NCBI GenBank assembly: GCA_024402695.1 | Contig: JAKSTG010000002.1 | Coordinates: forward strand, 121,469-185,468 | Direction of reading: 5' to 3' | From: Treponema sp. | GTDB taxonomy: Bacteria > Spirochaetota > Spirochaetia > Treponematales > Treponemataceae | Length of the DNA: 64,000 nt | Shown here: positions 23,261 to 31,936 of the stretch, one piece after another | Layout of the letters: every line of letters begins with the position of its first letter | How positions within the stretch are numbered: position 1 is the stretch's first letter | Translations under genes and position numbers: made by a program | The notes under the pieces: generated by a model | Told to the model about the DNA's origin: nothing | The model's database searches: none | Seen by the model: only the letters and a program-made list of their open reading frames with translations

Positions 23261-24157
23261 ATGACATTAACATCACTTCTTTTTAGAATTAACTGTAAAA
23301 AATCGGATACTGCCCGCGACAAGAATCTTGTAGCTCCCGAAAATGTGATGGCAGTTAAAAATCTTCCTTATGCGGATGGCGGAAAATATAATCTTCTGGA
23401 TATTTATTATCCAAAAGGAACTGAAGAAAAACTGCCGGTGATTGTAAGCATTCACGGTGGTGGTTATGTTTATGGAACTAAAGAAATTTATTTTCATTAC
23501 TGCATGTATCTGGCAAGCCTTGGATTTACCGTAGTAAATTTCAATTATCATCTGGCACCGGAAAAAAAGTTCCCGCATCAGCTTGGGGAAATAAATACTG
23601 TTTTTCATTGGATTTCTGATAATTCTGAAAAATATTTTATGGATAAAAATAATGTCTTCGTTGTAGGTGATTCTGCCGGTGCTCAGTTGAACAGTCAGTA
23701 TGCAGCAATCTATTCCAATCCTGAATATGCAAAGCTTTTTGATTTGTCTGTTCCTCAGGATATAAAAATCAGGGCACTGGCTTTGAACTGCGGTCTGTAT
23801 AAATTTGAAACTGTTTTTGATGAAAAAGTAGTTTTAAAAACAACAGATTTACAGAAAGATTATCTTGGTAAGAAAATTTCTGAAGAGACTATGAAAAAGC
23901 TGGATGTTCTTGGAAACATTACGTCGGATTATCCTCCAAGTTTTGTAATGTCTTCTCAATATGACTTCCTTAAAGAAAATGCCAAACCTATGTATGATTT
24001 TCTTTCTTCAAAGGAAATTGAGTGTGAAATGAAGATATACGGTCAGGAAGGTCAGACTTATATGTCTCATGTATTTCATGTAAATATGAATCTTGAAGAA
24101 GCTAAAGTCTGTAACCAGGATGAAGCTGCATTTTTTAAGGCTCACATAGTACGTTAA
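23261..24157 (+). CDS. Alpha/beta hydrolase (HSL/esterase type)
   Basis: The oxyanion-hole motif HGGGYVYG and the nucleophile motif GDSAGAQ (about residues 65-72 and 143-149 from this start) identify an esterase/lipase of the hormone-sensitive-lipase group; Asp in SSQYDFLKENA and His in SHVFHVN complete the triad. A longer frame opens at 23231, but a TTGACA with a CATACT 17 bp on lies across that start, so I prefer 23261. Possible acetyl-xylan or carbohydrate esterase use is inferred from the neighbouring glycosidase genes. Confidence 0.78.
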   Translation: MTLTSLLFRINCKKSDTARDKNLVAPENVMAVKNLPYADGGKYNLLDIYYPKGTEEKLPVIVSIHGGGYVYGTKEIYFHYCMYLASLGFTVVNFNYHLAPEKKFPHQLGEINTVFHWISDNSEKYFMDKNNVFVVGDSAGAQLNSQYAAIYSNPEYAKLFDLSVPQDIKIRALALNCGLYKFETVFDEKVVLKTTDLQKDYLGKKISEETMKKLDVLGNITSDYPPSFVMSSQYDFLKENAKPMYDFLSSKEIECEMKIYGQEGQTYMSHVFHVNMNLEEAKVCNQDEAAFFKAHIVR

Positions 24158-24296
24158 AAATCAGTAATAATACTTAATTTTCTCAATTTTTTAAGTGAAC
24201 AGTTATAAATTTATAACTATTTTCCCGATGCTTTCTCTGTTTTTGAGGTCTAAAATGATTTTATACAGTGGAAAATAATATTAGGAGGATATTATT

Positions 24297-25703
24297 ATGA
24301 AAAAAATTGTGATGGCTCTTGGAATTACAGCTATGGTTGTTTCCGGCGTAATGGCGGCACCAAAAGTTTCAAAAGAAACAAAGGCCAAAATGAAGGAGCT
24401 TACTAAAAAGTACGAAAAACTTGGATATGTAATTAGAAAAGATCCAAAAACAAATAAACCTTATGATTTTGGTGGAATGAAAGTAGTAATGGCAGACTGG
24501 TGGACAAATCCGGAAGGAAGCCTTTCAGAAAAATCAAAATCTCCTGTAGAAGAAGACAGAAAACAGTTCCGCCAGTGGCTGAACTATACATACAATATGA
24601 ATGCAGATCAGGCAGGAATTGGTGGATGGGGTTCACATCCACAGACTGTTGCAAACTTCTGTACTACAGGCGGAGATGAAAACTATGTATTCATCATTGA
24701 CGGACGTTCAATTTCTTCCGGACTTAAAGCATATCTTTTCTGGGATTTGAAAAAGATCGAAAGCGTTGACTGGACTCAGAAAAAATGGCTCCCAGGTGTA
24801 ACAGAAAAAATGACAAAGAAAGGTGCGGTATATGGATGTGCACCAACACTTCATCCAGAACCAAAAACAGGTATGTTCTTTAACAAACGTATTCTGAAAG
24901 AAGCAAACATCAATCCTGAAACAATTTACGATATGCAGAGAGACGGAACTTGGACTTGGGAATCATGGGAAAAAATGCTTAAGGCAACAACTCGTGATAT
25001 CGACAATGACGGTGTTCTTGATGTATTTGGTATGGCTAACGTTTCTGATCAGTTCTGTGGAGCAGCCGTAATGTCAAACGGAGCCTGCTATATTGGTAAA
25101 GATCTGGAAACAGGAAAATATACAAACCATCTTGGAGATGAAGCAACACTTGAAGCACTGGCCTGGGCTTCACAGATGCAGCAGAACTATGAAATGCCTT
25201 ATCCGGAAGGAGCAAACTGGGACTGGTGGTATGCCGCATTTACAAACGGTCAGACAGCCTTTATGGTTAATGCCCAGTATTACTGCAATAACCTGGCAGA
25301 TATGATTGATGACTGGGGATTCGTATGTTTCCCAGCAGGTCCACGTGGTGACGGAAAATACCGCTGTGGTCAGGATGAAAATACTTTTGTAATTCCTGGT
25401 TGTTATGAAAAAGACCGTGCAGAAAAAGTTGCTCTGATTCTGGACATCTGGTCAGATCAGGTTCCTGGTTATGCTGATGATTCATGGAAAGAAGATTATT
25501 ACCCACGTTTCCGTGATGAAAGAGCTGTTGATGAAACACTTGTATTCATGGCAGAAAACGGAAAAACAGATTACACAAATCTTATTTCCGGACTTTCTTT
25601 CGGATTCCTTCCAAATGTATATGGTGGCTGGATGACACCACAGCAGGCATACGAAGAAGTTCGTAACTCATGGGATTCGATGATTAAAGAACAGAATAAA
25701 TAG
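24297..25703 (+). CDS. Sugar ABC-transporter substrate-binding protein
   Basis: The 468-residue protein has a signal peptide (KKIVMALGITAMVVSGVMA, cleavage near residue 21, no lipobox Cys) and the features of family 1 extracellular solute-binding proteins, including GIGGWGSHPQTVANF near 101-115, a Trp-rich ligand region and the GQTAFMVNAQY stretch near 317-327. No permease or ATPase genes adjoin, so it is an orphan binding protein. AGGAGG precedes the ATG and a terminator follows. Confidence 0.85.
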   Translation: MKKIVMALGITAMVVSGVMAAPKVSKETKAKMKELTKKYEKLGYVIRKDPKTNKPYDFGGMKVVMADWWTNPEGSLSEKSKSPVEEDRKQFRQWLNYTYNMNADQAGIGGWGSHPQTVANFCTTGGDENYVFIIDGRSISSGLKAYLFWDLKKIESVDWTQKKWLPGVTEKMTKKGAVYGCAPTLHPEPKTGMFFNKRILKEANINPETIYDMQRDGTWTWESWEKMLKATTRDIDNDGVLDVFGMANVSDQFCGAAVMSNGACYIGKDLETGKYTNHLGDEATLEALAWASQMQQNYEMPYPEGANWDWWYAAFTNGQTAFMVNAQYYCNNLADMIDDWGFVCFPAGPRGDGKYRCGQDENTFVIPGCYEKDRAEKVALILDIWSDQVPGYADDSWKEDYYPRFRDERAVDETLVFMAENGKTDYTNLISGLSFGFLPNVYGGWMTPQQAYEEVRNSWDSMIKEQNK

Positions 25704-25723
25704 TAATAATTGAATTGATAAAA

Positions 25724-25755
25724 GGCGTCCTGAAAAACAGGACGTCTTTTTTTTT
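25724..25755 (+). terminator. Terminator of the binding-protein gene
   Basis: GGCGTCCTG-AAAAA-CAGGACGTC with one G-T pair, followed by nine T, 20 bp after the stop. Confidence 0.88.
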
Positions 25756-25834
25756 CGAAAAAAAAACACCAATCTGAAAATCCTCTTACTTTCAACTTTT
25801 TTCTTTTGATTTACTATAGTCGTGAGGTTGAAGG

Positions 25835-26734
25835 ATGTTTGATTACGGCAGAGCAGTGTGTTATTCAGGTTACAGAGCAGGCCAGAGCCCTGCAACAAAA
25901 ATATACCCTGAAATTGAACAGATTAAAGAGGATCTTTTGATTCTTGAAAAGAAAGGGTTTAAGTACCTTCGCATGTATGACCCGGTTATTTATGCAGAAA
26001 ATGTCTGCAAAGTAATTCGGGAATTGAATCTGGATATGAAGCTGATGCTTGGTGCCGGTCTTTGCAGCGAAGTAAACAATCCAAACTGTCCATGGCTTAA
26101 AACTGATTACTCCCAGGAAGAGCTGGAAAAAAGGGCAGAATTCAATAATGGAAGAATCGAAGAACTAATCCGCATTGCAAATACCTACTCTGACGTAATC
26201 AACATTGTTTCTATTGGAAATGAAAATACTCCGTCTTGGGGAGAGAACATGGTACCGGTTCCCCGTCTAATAGAGTTTGCCAAGCGCCTGAAAGCGGGAA
26301 CAGGAAAACCTGTTACTTTTAATGAAGGGGCTTTTGAATGGCCTTTACTTACAGATCTGGCAGAATACATGGATATTATCTGTGTTCATTCTTATCCTTT
26401 GTGGTACGGTAATACAGCTGAAGAAGCCCTTGAAGTGAATAAAACCTGGTATAAAAAAATCAAGGATTTGTATCCGAATAAACCGGTCTGGTTCAGCGAA
26501 GTAGGATGGTCTACCAGTGCGGTTGATTATTCACAGATGAAGGAAGGCCAGGCCTGTGTTGAACAGGCCCAGAAATATTATGATGCTTTCCTTCCATGGA
26601 TAGATGAAGAAAAAATCATTTCTTATCTTTTTGAAGCTTTTGATGAACCATGGAAGGGCGGAAACAATCCTGCCGAAGCAGAAAAGCACTGGGGCATCTT
26701 CAATGAAGATCGCACCCAGAAAATTAAGATTTAG
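25835..26734 (+). CDS. GH17-like beta-glucanase
   Basis: The 299-residue protein has a TIM-barrel pattern of family 17: KGFKYLRMYDP near 45-55, SIGNENTPSWGEN near 127-139 with the acid/base Glu, VWFSEVGWSTSA near 216-227 with the nucleophile Glu, and LFEAFDEPWKG...KHWGIF near 263-290. There is no signal peptide, so it would act on imported oligosaccharides, probably beta-1,3-glucan-derived. It follows an orphan sugar-binding protein, suggesting a shared substrate. Confidence 0.8.
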   Translation: MFDYGRAVCYSGYRAGQSPATKIYPEIEQIKEDLLILEKKGFKYLRMYDPVIYAENVCKVIRELNLDMKLMLGAGLCSEVNNPNCPWLKTDYSQEELEKRAEFNNGRIEELIRIANTYSDVINIVSIGNENTPSWGENMVPVPRLIEFAKRLKAGTGKPVTFNEGAFEWPLLTDLAEYMDIICVHSYPLWYGNTAEEALEVNKTWYKKIKDLYPNKPVWFSEVGWSTSAVDYSQMKEGQACVEQAQKYYDAFLPWIDEEKIISYLFEAFDEPWKGGNNPAEAEKHWGIFNEDRTQKIKI

Positions 26735-26748
26735 TTTTTTTTACAAAA

Positions 26749-27810
26749 CTAGCGTTTCATCAGGTCGCCGAGACCAAGTGACTGCAGAGAGTCAGAGTTG
26801 ATGACAAATGTTGTTGCCTGACCACCAGGAACCGAAGTACCTTTTTCGGCGGCAATTTTAATAGCAGAAGCCTGAGCTTCGGCAAGGATTCTTGAGTTTT
26901 CAATTTCCTGCTGCTGTTTCAGAACATTCATTGTAGAAGCTTTAAGGTTAGCCTTATCGCGCTCTTTCTTTGCATCAACAAGTTCAACAGCGGCTTTTGC
27001 TTCAGCCTTTGCAATATCAATTTCCTTCTGCTTAAGAGTAACTTTCAGCTCTTCATCTTTTGCGCGCTGTGTAGCCTGAGCATTTACCAGTTTTGAAATG
27101 CTGTCTTCAATAGCTTTGTCATCCCAGTAAATACCGTCGTAAGCTGTAAGGGATTCAATTGTGATACCGCGGTCTTTGAAATAATCCTTTGCTTCAACAA
27201 CTACATCGTTAATGATTCTGTCTTTGTTTTCAGAAACTTCCATATAGCTAAGTGCATGGAAACGTTCGTTCATCTGACCAACAATCCATTTGTTGATGTT
27301 TGTATCAATTACTTCCTGAAGCTTTTTGCTTGGCGAATAGTTGTACAGATATTTTGCACAGTCTTCGGCAGTAATCTTAATGTTGTAAGCCATAGGAATC
27401 TGGAAGCCAGAACTTTCTTTTGTTTCCAGTTTGATTGAAGTATTAGAGTTTGGTTCCCAAACGCCGGAAATTGGTGTACGAGAAACTTTAATAACTTTTA
27501 CTGTATCAACGTAATGTCCTGAACGAACCCAGCGACCTGTTTTGATCCATTTGTGAGGAATCTGGAAAAGTTTATCCTGAACCATGTGTTCCTGATAGTA
27601 TTTTTCAGAATCGATTTTTACCTGATCTTCTGTTTTTGCTCCGTTGTCAGAGAACAGAGGGATAAGGAAAGCAGTTTCGTTTGATTCAACTTCTGCAAAT
27701 GTTGGTTTGTCATAAGGACGGATGCAGAACAGAAAAACTACGAAGAATAAGGCTACAATTCCAACAAGGCCGGCTACGATTTTTGATGTTTTATTCATTT
27801 TCTTCTCCAT
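26749..27810 (-). CDS. SPFH-domain membrane protein
   Basis: The 353-residue protein has one N-terminal membrane helix near 10-30, a prohibitin/SPFH-like core, and a long Ala/Glu/Lys coiled coil near 245-320 (DIAKAEAKAAVELVDAKKER). SPFH proteins form large membrane cages. The first ATG overlaps the end of the upstream gene by 20 bp; an ATG four codons on is also possible. It converges with the GH17-like gene with a 14-bp gap. Confidence 0.75.
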   Translation of the reverse strand: MEKKMNKTSKIVAGLVGIVALFFVVFLFCIRPYDKPTFAEVESNETAFLIPLFSDNGAKTEDQVKIDSEKYYQEHMVQDKLFQIPHKWIKTGRWVRSGHYVDTVKVIKVSRTPISGVWEPNSNTSIKLETKESSGFQIPMAYNIKITAEDCAKYLYNYSPSKKLQEVIDTNINKWIVGQMNERFHALSYMEVSENKDRIINDVVVEAKDYFKDRGITIESLTAYDGIYWDDKAIEDSISKLVNAQATQRAKDEELKVTLKQKEIDIAKAEAKAAVELVDAKKERDKANLKASTMNVLKQQQEIENSRILAEAQASAIKIAAEKGTSVPGGQATTFVINSDSLQSLGLGDLMKR

Positions 27811-28129
27811 TTAATTTTGATTCAATTTTTTCAGGTTTTTTTTGACTTTTCTTAGGAAGATTTTTATTAAGGATTGTAATTCCCAGAAGAATCATAAGAA
27901 TGCCAATGAAAATTTTGCAGACATTGATAATAACAATTCCCGTTTTAAGGGCAGATTTTATGCCCATCATGTCGGAATAGCTGGCAGCATCTGCGGCTTG
28001 CTTTAATAAAAGCTGTGTGTTGATTGCATCGAATTTACTCTCCAGAAAAATTCCAAGCGGAATCAACAGAATAAAAATTACAGAAAGAACAATTACCAGA
28101 ATTGTCGATCTTTTTGTAAATTTGTCCAT
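27791..28129 (-). CDS. Two-helix membrane protein coupled to the SPFH protein
   Basis: The 112-residue protein has hydrophobic segments near 10-29 and 64-88 and a basic, charged C-terminus. Its stop lies inside the SPFH gene start, so both are made together. SPFH proteins often have a small membrane partner; whether this is one is unknown. Confidence 0.6.
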   Translation of the reverse strand: MDKFTKRSTILVIVLSVIFILLIPLGIFLESKFDAINTQLLLKQAADAASYSDMMGIKSALKTGIVIINVCKIFIGILMILLGITILNKNLPKKSQKKPEKIESKLNGEENE

Positions 28130-28217
28130 CAGTTACCTCCTGAACTTTAATTCATATTTGAAAAATAATTTAAATGTGGGAAATAGGCAATAAAAACTTT
28201 TCCCGATATACCTAGGT

Positions 28218-28268
28218 ATAAAAAAAGGGGCTGTCCCGAAAGTAAACACTTTCTTAGACAGCCCCTTT
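28218..28268 (-). terminator. Terminator of the nfnAB operon
   Basis: On the minus strand AAAGGGGCTGTC pairs with GACAGCCCCTTT (12 bp) and is followed by T residues, 20 bp after the nfnB stop. Confidence 0.88.
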
Positions 28269-28288
28269 GTTATGGTTGTTTTTTACAA

Positions 28289-29779
28289 TTATTTTGCCAG
28301 ATATTCGTTGATAGAAGCGGCAGCTTTACGGCCTTCGCCCATAGCAAGAATAACTGTTGCGGCACCAAGAACGATGTCTCCACCGGCCCAAACTTTTGTC
28401 ATGCTTGTAGCCTGTGTTTCATCAACTGTGATGTGACCGTATTTGTCTGTTGCGATTTCTGGAGTTGTTGCAGGAATCAGTGGGTTTGAGTTGTTTCCAA
28501 GAGCTACGATAACTGCATCACATGGGATGTCGTGTTCTGAGCCTGGGATTTCAACTGGACGGCGGCGTCCTTTTTCATCTGGTTCACCAAGTTCGTATGA
28601 AAGAGCTTTAACTCCAACAACTTTTCCTGTTTCTGCATCACCAAGGATTTCAACAGGGTTTTCCAGATACTTGAAGATTACTCCTTCTTCTTCTGCGTGA
28701 GCAACTTCTTCGCGACGTGCTGGCATTTCAGCGCGTGAACGGCGGTAAACAACGTAAACGTTTTCAGCACCAAGGCGGAGAGCCATACGGGCAGCGTCCA
28801 TTGCAACGTTACCACCACCACAAACTACAACGTTCTTTGCGTGGTAGTAAGGAGTGTCAGCATGTTCTGTATCGTAAGCCTTCATAAGGTTTGCACGTGT
28901 AAGGTATTCGTTTGCAGAGAATACACCGATGTAGTTTTCACCAGGGATTCCGAAGAATTTTGGAAGACCAGCACCTGTTCCTACGAATGCGGCATCAAAG
29001 CCTTTGTCTGTAAGAATCTGCTGAACAGAAGTTGTGCGTCCAACCAGAGTGTTGTATTCGAATTTAACACCCATTTTTTCCAGGTTTTCTACTTCTTTGC
29101 GAACGATTTCTTTTGGAAGACGGAATTCAGGAATACCGTAAACCATAACACCACCGGCTTTGTGGAAAGCTTCGAAAACTGTTACTTCGTGTCCGGCACG
29201 ACGGCAGTCTGCTGCAACAGTAAGGCCTGCAGGACCTGAACCAACGATGGCTACTTTTTTACCTGTAGGAGCTGCAACTTCCTGAACTGTTGTAAGGTTG
29301 TTGTTTCTTTCGTAGTCGGCAACGAAGCGTTCCAGACGACCGATAGAAACTGATTTTTCAGAGTTCTTGTAAACTTTACCAACTGTACACTGACCCTGAC
29401 ACTGATTTTCCTGAGGACAAACGCGTCCACAGATTGCAGGAAGCAGGTTAGTTGTTTTGATGATATCAACGGCGCCTTTGAAGTTTCCTTTTGCAACTTC
29501 TGCGATGAAGTCAGGAATACGAACGTTTACAGGACATCCGTTTACACATGGCTGGTTTTTACACTGAAGACATCTCTGTGCTTCAACAACAGCCTGTTCT
29601 GCAGTGTAACCAAGAGCAACTTCAGTCATCTGACGAGCGCGAACTTTTGGTTCACCACTAGGCATTTCCATCTGAGGAATAGCCATTCTATCTTTGTTTG
29701 TGAGCTCTTTTCCTTCTAACTTTTTCAGTTCTTCTGAAGCGATTTTAGAAAGCTCATCAAGTGATTTATGTTCTTCCAT
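28289..29779 (-). CDS. nfnB: NfnB-type NAD(P)H-dependent oxidoreductase, large subunit
   Basis: The 496-residue flavoprotein has an N-terminal 4Fe-4S part (CLQC...CVNGCPVNV near 71-85; CGRVCP...CQGQC near 117-131), a dinucleotide fold VAIVGSGPAGLTVAADCRRAG near 173-193 (ATP/FAD GxGxxG), and a second GGGNVAMDAAR near 325-335. This is the glutamate-synthase-small-subunit-like protein. With the NfnA partner encoded upstream it forms the bifurcating NADH:ferredoxin:NADP+ transhydrogenase rather than glutamate synthase; no gltB-type gene is near. Confidence 0.85.
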   Translation of the reverse strand: MEEHKSLDELSKIASEELKKLEGKELTNKDRMAIPQMEMPSGEPKVRARQMTEVALGYTAEQAVVEAQRCLQCKNQPCVNGCPVNVRIPDFIAEVAKGNFKGAVDIIKTTNLLPAICGRVCPQENQCQGQCTVGKVYKNSEKSVSIGRLERFVADYERNNNLTTVQEVAAPTGKKVAIVGSGPAGLTVAADCRRAGHEVTVFEAFHKAGGVMVYGIPEFRLPKEIVRKEVENLEKMGVKFEYNTLVGRTTSVQQILTDKGFDAAFVGTGAGLPKFFGIPGENYIGVFSANEYLTRANLMKAYDTEHADTPYYHAKNVVVCGGGNVAMDAARMALRLGAENVYVVYRRSRAEMPARREEVAHAEEEGVIFKYLENPVEILGDAETGKVVGVKALSYELGEPDEKGRRRPVEIPGSEHDIPCDAVIVALGNNSNPLIPATTPEIATDKYGHITVDETQATSMTKVWAGGDIVLGAATVILAMGEGRKAAASINEYLAK

Positions 29780-29861
29780 ATCTAATCTCCTGTTTTACTT
29801 TTTGGAAACCAAGTTTCCTCCAAGATCAACAATTATTCCCTATTACCTATTACTTATTTCT

Positions 29862-30698
29862 TTATTTAAGTCCAATGTTACACTTGTGTTTTGCGGCTTC
29901 TTCTTCCGGTTTGAAAGATTTCATACGCATCATCATGTTGTCCCAGTCAACTTCGTGGGCATCAAAGTCTGGTCCGTCAACACAAACGAATTTTGTTTTT
30001 CCGCCAACGCTTACACGGCATCCGCCACACATACCAGTTCCGTCGATCATGATTGTGTTCAGGGAAACAGTTGTTTTTACGTTGTATTTCTTTGTTGTTG
30101 CGGCACAGAATTTCATCATGATTGGAGGTCCAATAGCGATAACTTCTGCAGGAGTTGTCTGGCTCTGACAAAGTTCATCAAGAACTTCTGTTACCAGACA
30201 TTTGCGTCCTTCGGAACCATCGTCTGTACAGATGATAACTTCATCACAAACAGCTTTCATTTCATCAACGAAAATCAGCAGGTCTTTTGTACGTGCACCT
30301 TCAATAAGGATTACCTTGTTTCCGGCTTCTTTAAGAGCCTGAACGATTGGGTAAAGAGGAGCTGTACCGAAACCACCACCAACACAAACAACTGGGCGGT
30401 CATATTTTTCGATAACACTTGGAGTACCAAGAGGCCCTAAGATTCCACCAATGTAGTCACCTTCATTCAGCTGGGCAAGCTTCATTGTAGAAGCACCGAT
30501 TGGCTGGAAGGCAATAGCAACCCATCCTTCTTCGGCATTGGCATCGGCAATTGTAAGAGGGATACGTTCAGTAAGATCCTGATCAACCATTACAATAAGG
30601 AACTGTCCGGCTTTGCGGTTTTTTGCAATGTCCGGAGCTTCGAACTTGATGTAGAAAACAGCTTCAGAAAGCTGCTTCTTTTCAATGATTTTATTCAT
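29862..30698 (-). CDS. nfnA: NfnA-type ferredoxin-NADP+ reductase subunit
   Basis: The 278-residue protein has an FAD/NAD-binding reductase fold (RIPLTIADANAEEGW near 47-61; GGFGTAPLYPIVQALKEAGN near 108-127) and a C-terminal 2Fe-2S Cys cluster (GMCGGCRVSVGG...FVCVDGP near 222-245), as in dihydroorotate dehydrogenase electron-transfer and NfnA/SudB subunits. It is the first gene of the pair, 82 bp before nfnB. The complex balances NADH, NADPH and reduced ferredoxin in an anaerobe. Confidence 0.85.
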   Translation of the reverse strand: MNKIIEKKQLSEAVFYIKFEAPDIAKNRKAGQFLIVMVDQDLTERIPLTIADANAEEGWVAIAFQPIGASTMKLAQLNEGDYIGGILGPLGTPSVIEKYDRPVVCVGGGFGTAPLYPIVQALKEAGNKVILIEGARTKDLLIFVDEMKAVCDEVIICTDDGSEGRKCLVTEVLDELCQSQTTPAEVIAIGPPIMMKFCAATTKKYNVKTTVSLNTIMIDGTGMCGGCRVSVGGKTKFVCVDGPDFDAHEVDWDNMMMRMKSFKPEEEAAKHKCNIGLK

Positions 30699-30894
30699 AT
30701 TAAAGTCCTTGAATATTTTTAAAGAAGTATTTCATTCTACTCTCTTTATAGAAGAAATTCAAATATTCTCACAGGGGAATTCACTTGTATAAGGGGAGAT
30801 AACGAAAAATTGTTGGAAATTTCACTCAAATTCTGATAGTTATCCTGCGGGTAAGTGTTACAATTTTTACATATCAATTATCAGTGAGGATTTT

Positions 30895-31929
30895 ATGTCT
30901 AAAAAGAAAGCATTGTTTATTGGCGGTACAGGGACTATTTCCATGGCTATTACAAGAAGCCTGGCTCTGGAACATTCAGATGAATGGGAACTTTACCTTT
31001 TGAACCGCGGAAACCGTTCGGGAGAGCTTCCTGCAGGAGTAAAAGAAATCCATGCAGATATAAATAATGAAGAAGAGGCAAAGGTCGCCCTTGGAGATAT
31101 GACTTTTGATACAGTCTGTGATTTCATCGGTTTCGTTCTTCCTCAGCTGGAAAGAGACTACAGACTGTTTAAGGGAAAGACAAAGCAGTTCATGTATATC
31201 AGCTCTGCTTCTGCATATCAGAAACCAATCGGGGATTTCCGCATTACTGAAGGAACTCCGCTGGCAAATCCTTATTGGGAATATTCCCGCAATAAAATCA
31301 CCTGTGAAGATTTCCTTATGAAAATGTATCGTGAGGAAGGCTTCCCTGTAACAATCATCCGTCCAAGTCACACTTACGACGAACGTTCGGTTCCTCTTGG
31401 AGTTCACGGTGATAAAGGCAGCTGGCAGGTTATTAAACGCATGATGGAAGGAAAGCCGGTAATTATTCACGGAGACGGAACCAGTCTGTGGCACATGACT
31501 CATAACTCTGACTTTGCCAAAGGCTTTATTGGTCTTATGGGAAACGTTCACGCAATTGGCGAAAACTATCAGATTACAAACGATGAAACTCTCACCTGGA
31601 ATCAGATCTATCAGGCAATTGCCGATGTTCTTGGCGTAGAACTTAAAGCTGTTCATGTAAGTTCAGAATTTCTGGCTGCCGCAAGCCGTTATGACTTTAC
31701 AGGCGGCCTGATCGGTGACAAAGCTAATTCTGTTGTATTCGTTAATACAAAGCTTAAGAATGCTGTTCCGGGACTGAACATGAACGTGCGCTTTGAACAG
31801 GGCGTTCGCAAGACTCTGGATTATGTTCTGAGCCATAAAGAATGTCAGGTCGAAGACCCTGAGTTTGACGCCTGGTGTGACAAAGTTATAGCAGCCCTTG
31901 AAGAAGCAAAGGATAAGGTGTTAGCATAG
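30895..31929 (+). CDS. NAD-dependent epimerase/dehydratase (extended SDR)
   Basis: Nucleotide-binding FIGGTGTIS near 8-16, the VCDFIGF stretch near 75-81, and active-site YWEYSRNK with Tyr and Lys spaced YxxxK near 125-132 identify an atypical extended SDR acting on a nucleotide sugar or similar. The length of 344 is usual. The next gene follows after 7 bp. The 196-bp gap upstream contains only A/T-rich promoter-like sequence. Confidence 0.8.
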   Translation: MSKKKALFIGGTGTISMAITRSLALEHSDEWELYLLNRGNRSGELPAGVKEIHADINNEEEAKVALGDMTFDTVCDFIGFVLPQLERDYRLFKGKTKQFMYISSASAYQKPIGDFRITEGTPLANPYWEYSRNKITCEDFLMKMYREEGFPVTIIRPSHTYDERSVPLGVHGDKGSWQVIKRMMEGKPVIIHGDGTSLWHMTHNSDFAKGFIGLMGNVHAIGENYQITNDETLTWNQIYQAIADVLGVELKAVHVSSEFLAAASRYDFTGGLIGDKANSVVFVNTKLKNAVPGLNMNVRFEQGVRKTLDYVLSHKECQVEDPEFDAWCDKVIAALEEAKDKVLA

Positions 31930-31936
31930 AGAGATA

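Noticed and set aside
28289..29779. Glutamate synthase small subunit (GltD)
   Set aside because: Sequence type overlaps, but no large subunit is nearby and an NfnA-type partner is directly upstream, so NfnB is the better call.
30976..31656. Minus-strand ORF of 226 codons
   Set aside because: Antisense to the SDR gene, which has a full set of motifs; no independent support.
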